From contig CM069432.1 in the NCBI GenBank assembly GCA_035610365.1, positions 229,298,532-229,362,531 on the forward strand: DNA of 64,000 nt, read 5' to 3'. The notes under the pieces are model-generated. The model was not told the DNA's origin, did not search any database, and was given only the letters and a program-made list of their open reading frames with translations. The translations under genes and the position numbers were made by a program. Positions 1-11,313 of this stretch are shown piece after piece; position 1 is the first letter of the stretch, and each line of letters opens with the position of its first letter. The stretch is from Aquatica leii. Its lineage: Eukaryota > Arthropoda > Insecta > Coleoptera > Lampyridae.

Positions 1-2094
1 CAAAGAACCACATAATCATGAATGCAAGTACAACCCACTAATTATTTGAAGAGTGCAGTTTCATGAAACAGAATGCACCTCGAGTTGAATATAGTTTTAA
101 GCTTTGTCGATTGGGTTCGCTGCTGTTCCCTTGCCATTGGACGATACCGCAACGCCTACCCTTAATGGCTGACGCTTAGTGAATACGTGAATGAAACCAT
201 TTTTTTAAAAATGGAATTGTGTCATAATAAAAGATTACCGTCAATCAAATCTCAACCTATTGTGTTTAACGAGTTGAATGTGAATGAACGTGTTGTCATT
301 AGTTCTGACAGATGGATTAATAACATTGCCGATTAAATGATACGTTCCAGCAAAGACATTTGAAAGTATTCGACGATTGTGGCGGCGCATGCGTTTATTC
401 AAAACAGTAAAACGCACTAACCAAACTTTTCCGTTCTTATTATCCAATACACGTGTAAATGCAACCTTGAATTTTCAACTGCACTGCTAATTACCAATCT
501 CTTTTTCTATTTCTCCTAATTAATTATCGTCGTAAAAACATAGATAAAAACATTACGTTACATGGGTAATACAAGTATAAAAACAAATTTGGATTTTAAT
601 CTTGCAGCTTGTTCATAATGAGCTTTCCACTTTATTCTCTGTCGTCTCCTTCAGTACTTTATTACACAAAGTGCAATAACGTCTAGATTATAAAAACCTT
701 TAAGTTTCTTGTCTATTCCATGTTTAAGACAGCATAAATTGATACTAATTACAAAAAATGGAGGTTGGAAAAAATTACACACCTTTTTACTTATATGTTA
801 AATAGGTATATGTATATACATACCTACGTTTACAACTTTTCTAAGCTACACTACCGAAAAGTATTTTTTTAAATTTAAACAAATTTTTATTACCTACTAA
901 AATAATGTTCTAAATAAGTATTTTTGATTTTTGTGTTAGTTTCTACTACTTAATAATTTAATTGTTGTGGCTCTGTTAGCGATGATACATTTTGGCAATG
1001 CTCATTATTGTGTTCTTAAGTGTCATCTGTCATTTGTGTTCTGTTCTATTTAACGTAAATTATAATTTAAATTATCATAACATTTTTTTAAACAAATTTA
1101 AACTGCTTATTGCTAGCACGTGGTAACAATTTGAAATAAATGTGATAATTAGTAATTAGGTATCTACTTACGAAAAAAAATAAAGAGGAAGCACAAAAAC
1201 AAAAAATTCAAAAATTCAGTAACAAAAGCTAAAGATTTTTTTTTGTATGTTGCGATGTAGAATTTACCCGCCGGATGCGTAATACAAGAATTTTATATTC
1301 AACGTCGATTTTAATTACATGGACACTATCATGCTATAATTAGCATAGATAACGTATTTTTTTTAAATTAAATGTTGCAAAAATAAGTAAAAATAAAAAA
1401 TAAAAATTGATTCAAGTTAATAATTATTTTGCATATAGTTGTGCTAATCATGTTTTTTCAAATTTTTAAAGCTGCGATTGAATTTTTTACTCACAAAACC
1501 TTAATTTAAAAAAAAATAGAATATTTAGCAGAATGCAATGCCATTAAACTCTGAGATTTTGCAAATCATATAGGCTCTACTGTCACCGGACATGCACAAA
1601 AATCTGATTGGAGAATTTGGAATTCAGTTGGCAAATGGAGCTAAAAATGTTGCAGCACAAGTAGACTTCTAGACGTAATTGTTTACTGAATATATGGATG
1701 TTTGTGACTTGTTTGTTTTTTGTCTGCAAACCGGGTTGTAGCCCGGCCCAGCACGAAACCCGGTTTAATTACGAGTCAGGCTTCGAACCGAGTTGTGAAA
1801 AAAAACTCAGGTCCGGGTTTCGAGTGTAGATTCTTATTGTATTAGACTAGCCAAACCAAGCGTATGATCACTACAATAATAATACGGTTTATTGTTTCTT
1901 AATTTGTGCATGTATAAGAATTTAATTTAATGAAACCAGAAATTGTATTTTAATAACAATAATAACAAATTAAGATTTTGTAGTAAAACTCACGTTTCCA
2001 CGGGTTGCATTCGTAATACAATTTTTCATTCTAGATAAGTTTCGTGTTGTCGTTATCACACAAGCTGAGTTTTTGTCACACGTCGCAGTGGACA
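1..2094. other. AT-rich non-coding DNA
   Basis: I see no convincing gene here. The short open frames have no recognisable domain and their composition matches the surrounding AT-rich DNA. A GC-richer patch at about 1730-1820 contains AAACCGGGTT followed by AAACCCGGTTT, a small inverted pair, and further CCGG-rich words. It resembles the CCGG-rich subterminal sequence of the hAT-like element at 36.7 kb, so it may be a degraded transposon end. That link is an inference only. Confidence 0.5.
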
Positions 2095-2555
2095 TTTTTA
2101 GAGTCTGGACTAAACTGATTGATTGCGCCGTGAAGACTTGCCTCCGATCTATAAAACTGGTTCCCAAAGCTTCGGTAAAAGAAAACTAGAATCTTGGTTA
2201 ATATTAAAAGGAATTTTAATTATTTCATTTATTTTTGCTGATAGTAATTAGAAATATTAGCCACATCGTTAATTTTGCTTTATGCAACTGGACCTTAGTG
2301 TTTTCAAACATAATCAGATTGAAAAGGAATAACGTCTTTTGCAAGATTTAAGAGTTGACTCAATTTAGGAAGAGTAGAAAACGCAGTAAACATTAGGGGA
2401 TCCATTGAGTTAAATAAAAATCTTTTTAATATTAACCGAGATTCTAGTTTTCCTTTACCGGAGATTTGAAAACCGGTTTTATCGATCGAAGGCAGGTCTA
2501 TAAAACCGAGACTTCGAGGACCGATAAATCAGTTTAGTACAGGTTCTGTAAATGT
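2095..2555. mobile_element. Fold-back (long inverted repeat) MITE-like element
   Basis: Two arms of roughly 125-140 bp, at about 2095-2220 and 2415-2555, are reverse complements with scattered mismatches. The best block pairs the stretch ending TTGGTTAATATTAAAAG (left) with CTTTTTAATATTAACCGAG (right). Outer parts pair CTGGACTAAACTGATT with the complement of AATCAGTTTAGTACAG. The loop of about 190 bp has no coding potential. The layout is that of a non-autonomous fold-back or MITE DNA element. I could not define a target-site duplication or assign a superfamily. Confidence 0.7.
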
Positions 2556-4124
2556 CAGCTCAGTTTATTACCTACAATGGAAAATTGTATTTATACCTAT
2601 TTTGTTATATATTTTATAGAACTATTGACTATTACATATTTTTATAGACGACTTCACTTAATTTAAAATACATAATTTCTGAATTTTTTGATATAGGTGT
2701 AACGGCTGTCAAAGACACACTTGGCTAACCTGCATCCTTTTTTTAGTTAACTTGAAAAGCCACATTTTATGGGCGACTTATATCATTTGTTGGCCTATCT
2801 CCCCATATTCAAAAATTGACCTAATACCTATTAAGATCCAGCTCAAGTATATGTACGATATTCTTAAACAAAACCAAAACTGTTTAAAAACGTCAGTTCC
2901 AAGCAATATTTATAAAATAAAACTTTATTGATTATTATTCTTTTCTACAAGGTAAATTTTTTTATTTAATTTATAAATAACACAATTACATTGTAATTTA
3001 AAATTTAATTTTAAATGTAGTAGTTACATTCGGTATTATCAAATTGTTGTTGTAGAAAGTAAAATTAGAGCATAAATAGAAGCAAAAAATGTCCAATATT
3101 GTATTAAAACATTCAATAAAACAAGATTTTTAGCAAAATAAATCGTAAATTACGGACTTGTTGCATTAAATAATCTCCTAAGGTTATTTATACTGATACT
3201 TTTAGTAAACTGTTCTAAAAATGCAATTTTTTTAGCAACTTGCTGACACCAAAAATAAAAATAAATACAAAATAATGTTATCAGATACGTCGTATTTAAA
3301 CTACTGTGGTTAAATTAAGTTGTTATTTTAAAAACACTTTTTTTTTAAGTACATTAAATAATACGTAAAAGATAATAAATTGATAGATGCTTAGATGTAG
3401 GAAATGTTACATAGGTCAATCATCATACTTCAATAAATGAAAAATAAAACTGAATATAAATACAAAACAAATATTGCTGTAATGTTTTGGGATGTTACTA
3501 AATGAACACAAGAACATTTTTGCTTACTTAAAGTTATAATAAAAGTTTAAAATTAGCTAAAACACGAACCTCCAGACGTCGCCTAAAATTAATGGTTACT
3601 CGCATTAAGTACAGGTGGCTCGTAAGTGTTTCTGGTAAAATAAGCAGTTCAACTAAAGTATTTTCTAAAATAGCCGCTTAAACAGTAATCGAAAACCGCC
3701 ACTGAAAGCTGAAAGTTGAATTTCATGAGCGTTTTTTATTCCAAACGTGCGTATTGGAAAAATTTAGCTCCCCGTTTCGTGTAAAATAACAGTAATATTT
3801 TAGTTCAAAAGTTGGGGTGTATTTGTTACTGCAAAGAATTACAATATATACTGTTGGACTCGTTGGACATGGTAAGGATACAGACAATAATTCTTTAAAA
3901 TACGACATGTTAACTTTGCGAGCTATTTCTCTACTACAATTTACAATACCTGCACATACATAGAAGAAAAACAAATATTAATCTTCTGATTTTATGAAAA
4001 AGATTTATTCGTTTGTTTGATCTTCTACTGTTAGTACATGAGGTGGTTTTTTTGCCACTGCATGCGTAGGTAAGAAGAACACTTTTAGTATCTTTAAGTC
4101 TTTGCACATACGTCAAGACAAAAT
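2556..4124. other. AT-rich non-coding DNA with one dispersed-repeat fragment
   Basis: No gene is supported. The segment about 3185-3335, read on the minus strand, matches 22815-22935 (plus strand). The shared core includes GATAACATTATTTTGT followed by TTTATTTTT and a block ending TTAGAACAGTTT. This marks a dispersed repeat family (called family B here). Small open frames at 3.7-4.1 kb have no recognisable features. Confidence 0.5.
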
Positions 4125-4540
4125 TTATGCAATTTATGCAAATCAACTAAAGAAATCGAGGCAAAAATAAAGCAGGTTGTCGAACGTAGTTCTAAGCAAA
4201 CTTAATTTGGAATATATACTTTTTACATTGAAATTCCTTTTGTTTATTTACCTGAAGTTTTGTTCTGGCTACAACCGCAGATAAACGTAATCGAAAACAC
4301 AAAATTCATTTTTTTAAGTTAGGTTAGTGTCAACGCGAAATAATAAAGATTGGTATCTGCTGTTACTATTAACAAATTATTTTGTACAGGATGGAAAATT
4401 AAAAAAAAATCATTATCATTTTAAAATACGGATCTCACAAGATTTACCGCACAGTTAAAATGAACATTCAATCTCCACTTATTAAAACAGTCAGGACCGG
4501 CTTAAAAACTTTAATTGTAAATATCCCAAAAACGGGCTGC
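4125..4540. repeat. Dispersed repeat related to the hAT-like element at 36.7 kb
   Basis: This stretch is collinear with about 37040-37940. Both contain AAATCGAGGCA-AAATAAAGCAGGTTGTCG, then a TTTTGTTTA(A/T)TT-type block, TAAGTTAGGT(T/C)AGTGTCAA, and CATTTTAAAATAC followed by a TTTACC block and a CAATCT(C/T)CACTTATT block. The copies have diverged by many substitutions and indels. The 4.1-kb copy is plausibly an older member of the same non-autonomous hAT-like family. Its termini could not be located. A 97-codon open frame at 4460-4753 starts inside the repeat and has no recognisable domain. Confidence 0.65.
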
Positions 4541-6769
4541 TTTAGAAGAATGTCTTTAAGAAAAAAACTGAATTCAACGCCACAAAGAAAATACTTTTTG
4601 CGTTTGCAATTATATCTCAGAAACACGCTGTATAATTATCTTGAAGGAAATTTTCGTAAGCTTCCAATAATAAGTACACTTGTTTACTACACAGATTTGT
4701 ATTTGTTGATAGCGAAAGCTCCTAATAAGCACACTTACAACTACTTACAATAAAAATGATTGCGTTGAGATAGTCATACAAGGTATTTTTAGAATTAAGC
4801 GTTATGTGCCTATTTGCAAAGATTTTTCTGTACAACAGGGCTAAAAACAATTATTCAATTTCTATTCAAAATCGATAAACAAAGAAGTAATTTTGAAAAC
4901 ATTATTATACAATTTGACAAGTTCATTAATTGCTGCAAATAAGAAACTATGAATAATATAATATATTTAAACAATAATATCCACGATCTTTACTTAACGC
5001 TTTGTTAGCGTACACTGAGTCGCACTACTCAATAATGAATGTAGAACCACATCTTATTCTTGTAATAAAAAAAAATATAGTTACAGAATTTCATTGATTC
5101 ACGTATAATGTTTTACTAATTTGGGTGACTACAAACCAAAATTATTTAATTATGTGTGATCCATAAAAAAATTAATTTCCGCGTGGTATTCAAAGTACTT
5201 ATACTATCGTATCATCATCATGTCACTAAACTACTACGTTTATACTCAACTGCACGTTAGAGCTCACATGAAATTAGAACACACGTGCTATGTAGCCACA
5301 AAGTAAAATTTACTGAACAATACTTGATCTCGTGATTATAAAACCAATTTTCATAATTCTATGTCTATATTTTACGAGATCATTATTATGATTTACATTA
5401 AATGGAACTGAAACTATTAGGTTTACTAATAAATAAGCTCAACGCTAACTTCCTAGTGATAACATCATTCTTTTATGACGGTTAAATTTGATTTTGACGT
5501 TCAAATTAAAATTTATTTTTAGAACAGTTCAAGTTTCATTATTGAAATAGATGAGATTAACAAAAGAAAAATTTGACTAGAAACTACAACAATTCTAATT
5601 AATGTAAAAACGCGTTGAAAATTCCTGTAAAGCATAACTAAAATTGATGCCCAGCAATAACCAAGTAAAACTGGGCGGGAATACACATAAAATACTAATC
5701 ACAAATATTTGAGAAAACAAATACAAAGCTAATTTTAAAACGATAATCACAAAAGTCCGGTGATTTAGCTTACGATCTCTAATTATCGAAGACTCGGTAT
5801 AAAAGTGTGCACTCTAAAACTAACCTTTAAGAGAACATATTGCATTCTAAAATTCTAAGTTTATATTAAGAAACAAGTGTAATTTCTAAAACCTTGTGAC
5901 TATGATTAAAAAGAAAATGATGAAACTGTGAAATTGCAAATATTTTCAGTAATAACAAAATTTATAAAATAAATTTAAAACAAAAGAAACTCTAAACGTT
6001 AATTATAAAATTTTAACATCTAAAACTTTTGAACTCAAAATTTAATTAATAAAAATATTAAAGGGTAATAGTTTTGCCGCTTAATAAACTAAAAAAACTA
6101 ATTGGGTAATAAAAGAAAATAATGAAATACTTGTTTGTAAATTGAACCTAAACGTTACATTTATTCTACTTTGTAGAAATTATTTTTACATTAATTTCAA
6201 AATCTCACTAACAAACGTGAATTGAAAATATTGAGTGACCGCAAGGCTTTTTTTGTTTACATTATCTAAGTAGCGGAACATAGAAAATTTGTACATATTA
6301 CTTTTGATAGATGGAGATCTTTAGATCACATCAATGCTAGATCACAACTTCGACTATTTTTAAGTCGAAGGAATAAAAAAACCTTTGTAGTCGACTTGAA
6401 TCAAAATGCACTATGCAATTATTCACAAATCCAATAATAAGCAGACGTGATAAACTTAATAGGTGTACATACATACAAAAATGATGAAACAATTAGATTA
6501 CTTAAATTTGTACGAACACAAGGTTCTAAAGTACTACAACAATAAAGATTTTTAATTACCTCCGCTTTAACTTAAAGAAACGCAAAAAAAAACTAATAAC
6601 TTTGTAACTACTACTTCTTACTGGAAAACTTTCAAGATGCATGTTACAACATCTAATTTTATGGGTCTAGCAAAAAGACTGTTGTTTTTAAACTACTTGG
6701 AATTTAATACAATGTTTTGCTTATAGTTAAAAGTTTGTTTTATTGCCTGGATAACATAAGAAATTAAGT
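4541..6769. other. AT-rich non-coding DNA
   Basis: Very AT-rich sequence with no open frame of note beyond the tail of a 97-codon frame, and no recognisable repeat structure. Confidence 0.5.
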
Positions 6770-7095
6770 TGTTATTCTAAGAACTGTACATTCTTTCTAA
6801 GTACACTGACAAGTAACTTGAAGGTAACGTATTTACAGATGTTTAAATAAGGTAATAGCTACGTAGGTCGGTCAAAATACTTGAATAAATAAATAACACT
6901 GCAAAAATAAAGCTAAACAAGTGTTTTTAAGGTACAATGATTAAATTTTTCAGTTATACAAACGTATTGTGACAATTTACCTAAAATACTTGTGCAAAAT
7001 GGCTTGTTCATTTATAGAAACACACCTATGAAAAAAATTGATAACATAAACCGAAATTATGATTACTATAAACGATGTTTTTTGTATGTACGTCC
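6770..7095 (+). repeat. Dispersed repeat family A, copy 1
   Basis: This segment matches 29680-30010 in reverse complement. Shared blocks include CGTATTTACAGATGTTTAAAT, GCTACGTAGGTC followed by GTCAAAATACTTG, and ATTGATAACATAAACC followed by ATTATGATTACTATAAACGA. The interior is indel-rich. Two copies in one 64-kb window imply a moderately abundant non-coding repeat of unknown class. Confidence 0.7.
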
Positions 7096-7980
7096 GATCC
7101 GTTCTTTTTTTGTGTATCTTTAAAGTGATGATATTACTCCATTGATAACATTATCCGTGATTCCAATAAGCGGCGTGCACTGTATATATAAATAAAGCTG
7201 ACAACATTATTAGTATTAAATTAGCGTTGAAAACAGCAAATACTAATTAAATAATAATAAAAACTTAAATTAAACCCAAGTGATTTTATGCGTCAAACCG
7301 CTAAAAACGATTTAAATATACAAAAATTATGTACTTAAAAGTAGCGACAGTAAAGAAAACAATGATGTAATGAAAATTTTGAACTAAAAAAGAGTTCAAA
7401 CTCTAGGTGTAATGAGTAACATATGACCGCAATAAAAAATTTTGAGTAGTTCGTTTATGGTTAGTCACACAGATGGCAACTTGCAAATTAAATTAGTACG
7501 GTGTTGAACTCAGGAGAAAGCAGAGGAAACCTTCACACACGATTGATGAACACCGCTATTCAGACGGTCAAAAAACGAAAGGAATTATATATGATAAGGG
7601 AAAGTTTAGTCTAGCACAGTTACATGACGATAATGATGTTACAGTCAAACAAACCATGCAAATTGATCAAGAAAAGACGTTTTTGCAGCATCAAAATAAA
7701 AACATTTGTTTTCTAAATGTTTATAGTTTAACCAACAACTGCTACCAAATAAATAAAAAATTCAAAATGTTAGTGCTAATTCACAATTGTTGAATTGTTG
7801 TTGGGATATAGTAAAAGCAATGTATATATTCACAAAGCTCGTTAACAATTCGTTTATGTTGTGTTTATGCACCTCTTATGATCGAACGTAACAAATACAT
7901 AAAGATGAAATAGTTTACTTTATGTAATTGTTATGCCAAATTTAATGGACGTACTTTAGTTGCATTCGGTAACGAATTTA
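7096..7980. other. AT-rich non-coding DNA
   Basis: I see no gene or repeat in this stretch. Confidence 0.45.
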
Positions 7981-8059
7981 GGGTTATGTTTATTAAATTG
8001 CGCATGCGCAGAAAAGCGCATTCTTATCGAAAAACAACGCTCATTGTGTCAGCTTATGT
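7981..8059 (+). repeat. Left direct repeat of the Harbinger remnant
   Basis: It is collinear with 9930-10019 apart from small indels, including about 10 extra bases in the right copy before TTGTCGCTTTATGT. It contains the palindromic TTGCGCATGCGCA. Confidence 0.7.
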
Positions 8060-8188
8060 GAGAGTAAGAAGAAAAAAGTTGCGCGACGGAACGTAAAAAT
8101 TGGGTATGATACGAACACTTGTCTTTTCTAGACGGTTTTATTATAGAAAGAAAAACGGTATCTAATTGAAAATGTTCAAAAAAAGAAA

Positions 8189-8590
8189 ATGGTTTTTGAA
8201 ATGTATAACAGCATGGCTGAAGAGACTTTAACAAATTTTTCAGAAGCATTTGATATTAATGACGAACAAATAGATAACGATTTTACTCAAAAAGATGTGA
8301 ATCTAGAGTTAAGAAAATCAGTGTCACTTGACAGCGTTATTACTCGCAGGGTAGATGGTATTTTTTTAATTTATGGTTTAATGTTTAGATTTATTTTACG
8401 TTTTTTGTAAAAGTTGCAGGTGTAAGTACATTAAAGCACGTGGAAACAAGTACAAGTACAATACGACTACCGAAACACACCAAAGAAAGCAAAAAAATTG
8501 ATAGAGGAGAAGTCTACCTGCAAATTATTCAAACCCTGCAAGACTTAACTCACAAACCAAAAGCTGAAACTTTGTTGCACACGAGGTAGC
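8189..8590 (+). pseudogene. Possible Harbinger accessory (MADF/Myb-like) protein remnant
   Basis: An ATG at 8189 opens a 73-codon acidic frame (many Asp and Glu) that stops at 8410. Further downstream, up to about 8590, another frame reads a Lys/Gln/Leu-rich stretch containing KESKKIDRGEVYLQIIQTLQ. This resembles the C-terminal tails of MADF-type proteins that accompany PIF/Harbinger nucleases. The two parts are not in one frame, so the gene would be broken or spliced. It converges on the nuclease trace. The assignment rests mainly on position inside the Harbinger remnant and is weak. Confidence 0.3.
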
Positions 8591-8789
8591 ACACGTTGAA
8601 GATGTTGCAAGAAGAAGATAATTAAAAAGAAAAATATTAAAAGTTCTTTATTCGGAAGAGAATAATTATTAAATAATGATAGATCCTTATTAACGTCTAC
8701 AATTACTGATTGTTTGCAATTTTTTTCACGTACATTGCCAATAAAAAGTTTTTTTATCCAATTTGCCTTTCCTTGAAACCAATAGATGT

Positions 8790-9640
8790 TAGAAAATATT
8801 TCACCAAATTGTTTCTCATTTGAACCAATGCAAATGTGGCGTTACTAGTACTTAGAACGTTTTCATTTTCTACCTAATTTGGCGTAACGTCCGCGTGTTG
8901 GAAGTGAGCTTTTTGTATAATTATGAAAGCAGATTATGGATTTTATTATATTTTCCAGAGTAGATGGTGACGCACAAACAGCTCGATGGTAGATTCTCCA
9001 TCTTGCAACCATTACGCCAAAACTATTCTCAATTACACGTCTAGCTCGGCATAATCAATAGTTGAACACTGCTTTCAAAACTTTTAGCATTCTGCCAGAA
9101 AAGGGACGCGTTAATTTTTCACTTAATATAAAGGCTGCATCATCGTAAAAAAAGATCCCATTGAGACATCATTAACAGGTAAAACTGCGTGTCCAGGAAA
9201 ACCTAATTTTTTATTCTGTAGTTTTTGTCCAAATGTCGAAGATTAAAAAACTCCTACGTTGCTAGTTGATCCATATGCTCCTATGTCTATGTAGGTGAAA
9301 TTATAATCAGCACCCTGGACGCTCATTAAAATCACGCTAAAAAACACTTACAATTGTAGTACATAGAACCGCTTTTTAGAGGAGGCGTCATTTTTATATG
9401 TTTACCATCGATGCTTCCGATACAATATGGCATGTTCCAGATTTTATCGTAATCATTGGCAACTTGGGTTAACCACTGTAGACAATACTGCCCATATTAC
9501 TTCCAGCACCTCTTGGACCACAACACAAGCTGTTGATCTCCCTAAATGATAACTATTTGCAATTGAGAAATAGATGTCTTCGGTAATTAAAAATCTACAT
9601 AAAATTATAGATAATTATTCCGACAACAAACGCAACCTCT
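8790..9640 (-). pseudogene. HARBI1-like DDE nuclease, heavily mutated
   Basis: On the minus strand around 9050-8880 the frame reads VIENSFGVMVARWRIYHRAV followed by a histidine-asparagine pair. This is the C-terminal signature of HARBI1/ALP1-type nucleases (family form xIENxFGxxxxRWRIxxxP, then HNY). Further upstream (9420-9300) a GSIDG-like start of the catalytic domain and a KSGSMYYNCKCF stretch (family form NSGxYFYNRKGF) appear in other frames. Many stops and frameshifts separate the blocks, so no functional protein is possible. In the family the enzyme cuts and integrates the transposon DNA. Confidence 0.7.
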
Positions 9641-9929
9641 AACCTCAAAGTGATAGCTAGTCGCTAACTTGAGCTTAATAGTTTTCTTATGCTTTTTTTC
9701 TCCAATTTAGGACCTATAAGACTATGTTATCGAATAATGCCGGAGTCATTCTGGTATAGAAAAAAACCACTCAGTATCGTGTAAGCGCATTTCGATTGAT
9801 AATCGTACGAATTTTCCTTTCTGTTCTCGGTCGCGATTTATTGGTCTCACCCACTAGCGCCTGCTGTGTAGTTTCATAACGTTGCGTTTTCTTGCTCTTT
9901 GTACCAATAGCACTAGTAACAACAAAATT

Positions 9930-10019
9930 GGGTTCATGTTTATTAAAACTGTGCCTGTGCAGATCATTGCATTCTTATGAAAAAACAACGCTCATTCTGA
10001 ACAATTTGTCGCTTTATGT
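9930..10019 (+). repeat. Right direct repeat of the Harbinger remnant
   Basis: Same orientation as the copy at 7981-8059, sharing GCATTCTTAT and AAAAACAACGCTCATT. Confidence 0.7.
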
Positions 10020-10944
10020 CAAAATTATGTTCGATGTATTGTGAATTAGCACTAAAAATTAATTTTTATATTACTTTAAACTAAACTTAAAATTCAATGT
10101 TCAAGTTCAAGTAGATATCTCAACTATATACTATTTTCTATCTAGAAATTTATAAATGTGTAAATGAACTTATGTGATACAAATAGGCGTAATAAGTTTC
10201 CAGTCGTTATTACAAAAAAGGTATTAACAATTATAAAAAAAGACTTTAATTTAGTAATCCGGATGGTATGATAGTAAAAATCATTTTTTAAATAATAGAT
10301 TAGGAAACCATCCTAGCAGTTACGCAACGTTTCTTAAATTCCGTAGTAAAAGCATTTAAAATAAAACTAAAAAAACAGCAACACAACAATTATTAAAAAT
10401 GTATTCTTCTTTAAAACGTGTTATCAGTTACCTGATATTTCAATTTGAACTTATCGGTTACGTGCTCTGCAATGTAAAATCATAGAGAACAATGTTTAGA
10501 AAACCGCAAAATCTCAACTCCATATTTATTTGAAATATTTTATAGCGATATTTTCTTTCTAGAATTTCTAAAGAATGAAAAGTTTACACCAACGCGTCAA
10601 TATAAATGTCTGAACTTGGTTTCAAGTCTGAACGAATTGCATTTTAAACGACTATTTTAAAAATTCGTAATTACACATTTCTAGACAAAAAAGAAAATAA
10701 AATTTTTGGTTTAATCTTTGTTACAAAAATAAAAAAGACGAAAGCACAGTACTCGTTTCCATAACAATTTTATTATAAGATTAAATTAAACCGTATGTGG
10801 GTACAAAAAAAACACAATTAGAGAATTTCGATGCACAAAGCATTTCTTAAAATGTTTCTATTAAGCCTTTAATTTTATTTAACAATTACTAATAGTGTAA
10901 TTCTTGTAACGTTTATGTCAAAAAATATAAAAAAAACAACATAC
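10020..10944. other. AT-rich DNA, probably intron of the Vsx-like gene
   Basis: I see no gene here. Because the exon at 10945-11068 ends in a donor site pointing this way on the minus strand, this DNA begins the following intron. Confidence 0.5.
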
Positions 10945-11068
10945 CTGTATTCTATCTTCGGGAAGATCTGTTTTGAGACTGAGCATTTCTCTTGCGTAGA
11001 CGTCTGGATAATGAGCATCCTTGAAGGCTTTTTCCAGTTCCTCCAGTTGATAGCTGGTGAATATCGTC
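10945..11068 (-). CDS. Vsx: Vsx/Chx10-type homeobox gene, homeodomain exon (partial)
   Basis: Read on the minus strand, this 124-nt segment follows an acceptor (TGTGTGGCAG) and ends at a donor (CAG|GTATGT). It encodes [13 protein letters not shown], then [20 protein letters not shown] and DRIQ. This is helices 1 and 2 and the start of helix 3 of a paired-like homeodomain, and the [11 protein letters not shown](L/M)KT(D/E)LPEDRIQ form is typical of Vsx1/Vsx2. The exon stops just before the VWFQNRR recognition helix, matching the conserved paired-like intron at homeodomain position 46/47. The next exon was not found at lower coordinates, so it is probably outside the window. Vsx proteins are nuclear transcription factors of eye and neural development. 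Vsx1 and Vsx2 cannot be told apart from these exons. Confidence 0.88.
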
Positions 11069-11231
11069 CTGCCACACACCCACCAAGGGTAGATTTATTT
11101 GGAACATAACTATTATTTATTTAAAAATACCTTTTTAAACTTTTAATCTCTTAAACTTCGTCAAATAGATACTATAATTTCGCGTTACTATAACGACACA
11201 CACTAAAGTAATAATCAGAATAAGTACTCAC
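11069..11231 (-). other. Vsx: Intron between two Vsx-like exons
   Basis: A 163-nt intron in a phase-2 position, with donor GTGAGT and acceptor TGTGTGGCAG on the minus strand. It splits the arginine codon of the RRHR motif. It is much smaller than the flanking introns, which must exceed 10 kb if the gene is intact. Confidence 0.85.
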
Positions 11232-11313
11232 CTATGACGTCGTTTTTTCTTCTTCTTTTTACTAAAATTACCCAAACCGTCTACGGTAAAATCTTTAGAA
11301 CCGTCAATTTGAG
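11232..11313 (-). CDS. Vsx: Vsx-like gene, exon upstream of the homeodomain (partial)
   Basis: This 82-nt exon is flanked by an acceptor (TATTTCAG) and a donor (GTGAGT) on the minus strand. It is open in the frame that continues into the homeodomain exon. It encodes a linker ending in KKKKKKRRHR, where the lysine run followed by RRHR is the usual start of a Vsx homeodomain and serves as its basic nuclear-localisation arm. Its own 5' junction is phase 2 (first two bases CT complete a codon from the previous exon). The exon carrying the N-terminal octapeptide region was not found, so it is either far upstream on the minus strand (higher coordinates) or too divergent to see. Confidence 0.85.

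Larger units (their letters stand above)
7981..10019. mobile_element. PIF/Harbinger-like transposon remnant bounded by direct repeats
   Basis: A decayed HARBI1-type nuclease (minus strand) and a separate short open frame (plus strand) lie between two similar segments of about 80-90 bp, at 7981-8059 and 9930-10019. Both segments share GGGTT-ATGTTTATTAAA, a GCGCATGCGCAG/GTGCCTGTGCAG block, GCATTCTTAT and AAAACAACGCTCATT. They lie in the same orientation, so they are direct rather than inverted repeats. The left copy has a palindromic TTGCGCATGCGCA core. PIF/Harbinger elements normally encode a nuclease plus a Myb/MADF-like protein, which fits the two coding traces. The target duplication could not be resolved. 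Confidence 0.65.

Noticed and set aside
241..447. 68-codon minus-strand frame (KVWLVRF...) considered as the missing Vsx recognition-helix exon
   Set aside because: It lacks the WFQNRRAKWRK motif and any homeodomain similarity.
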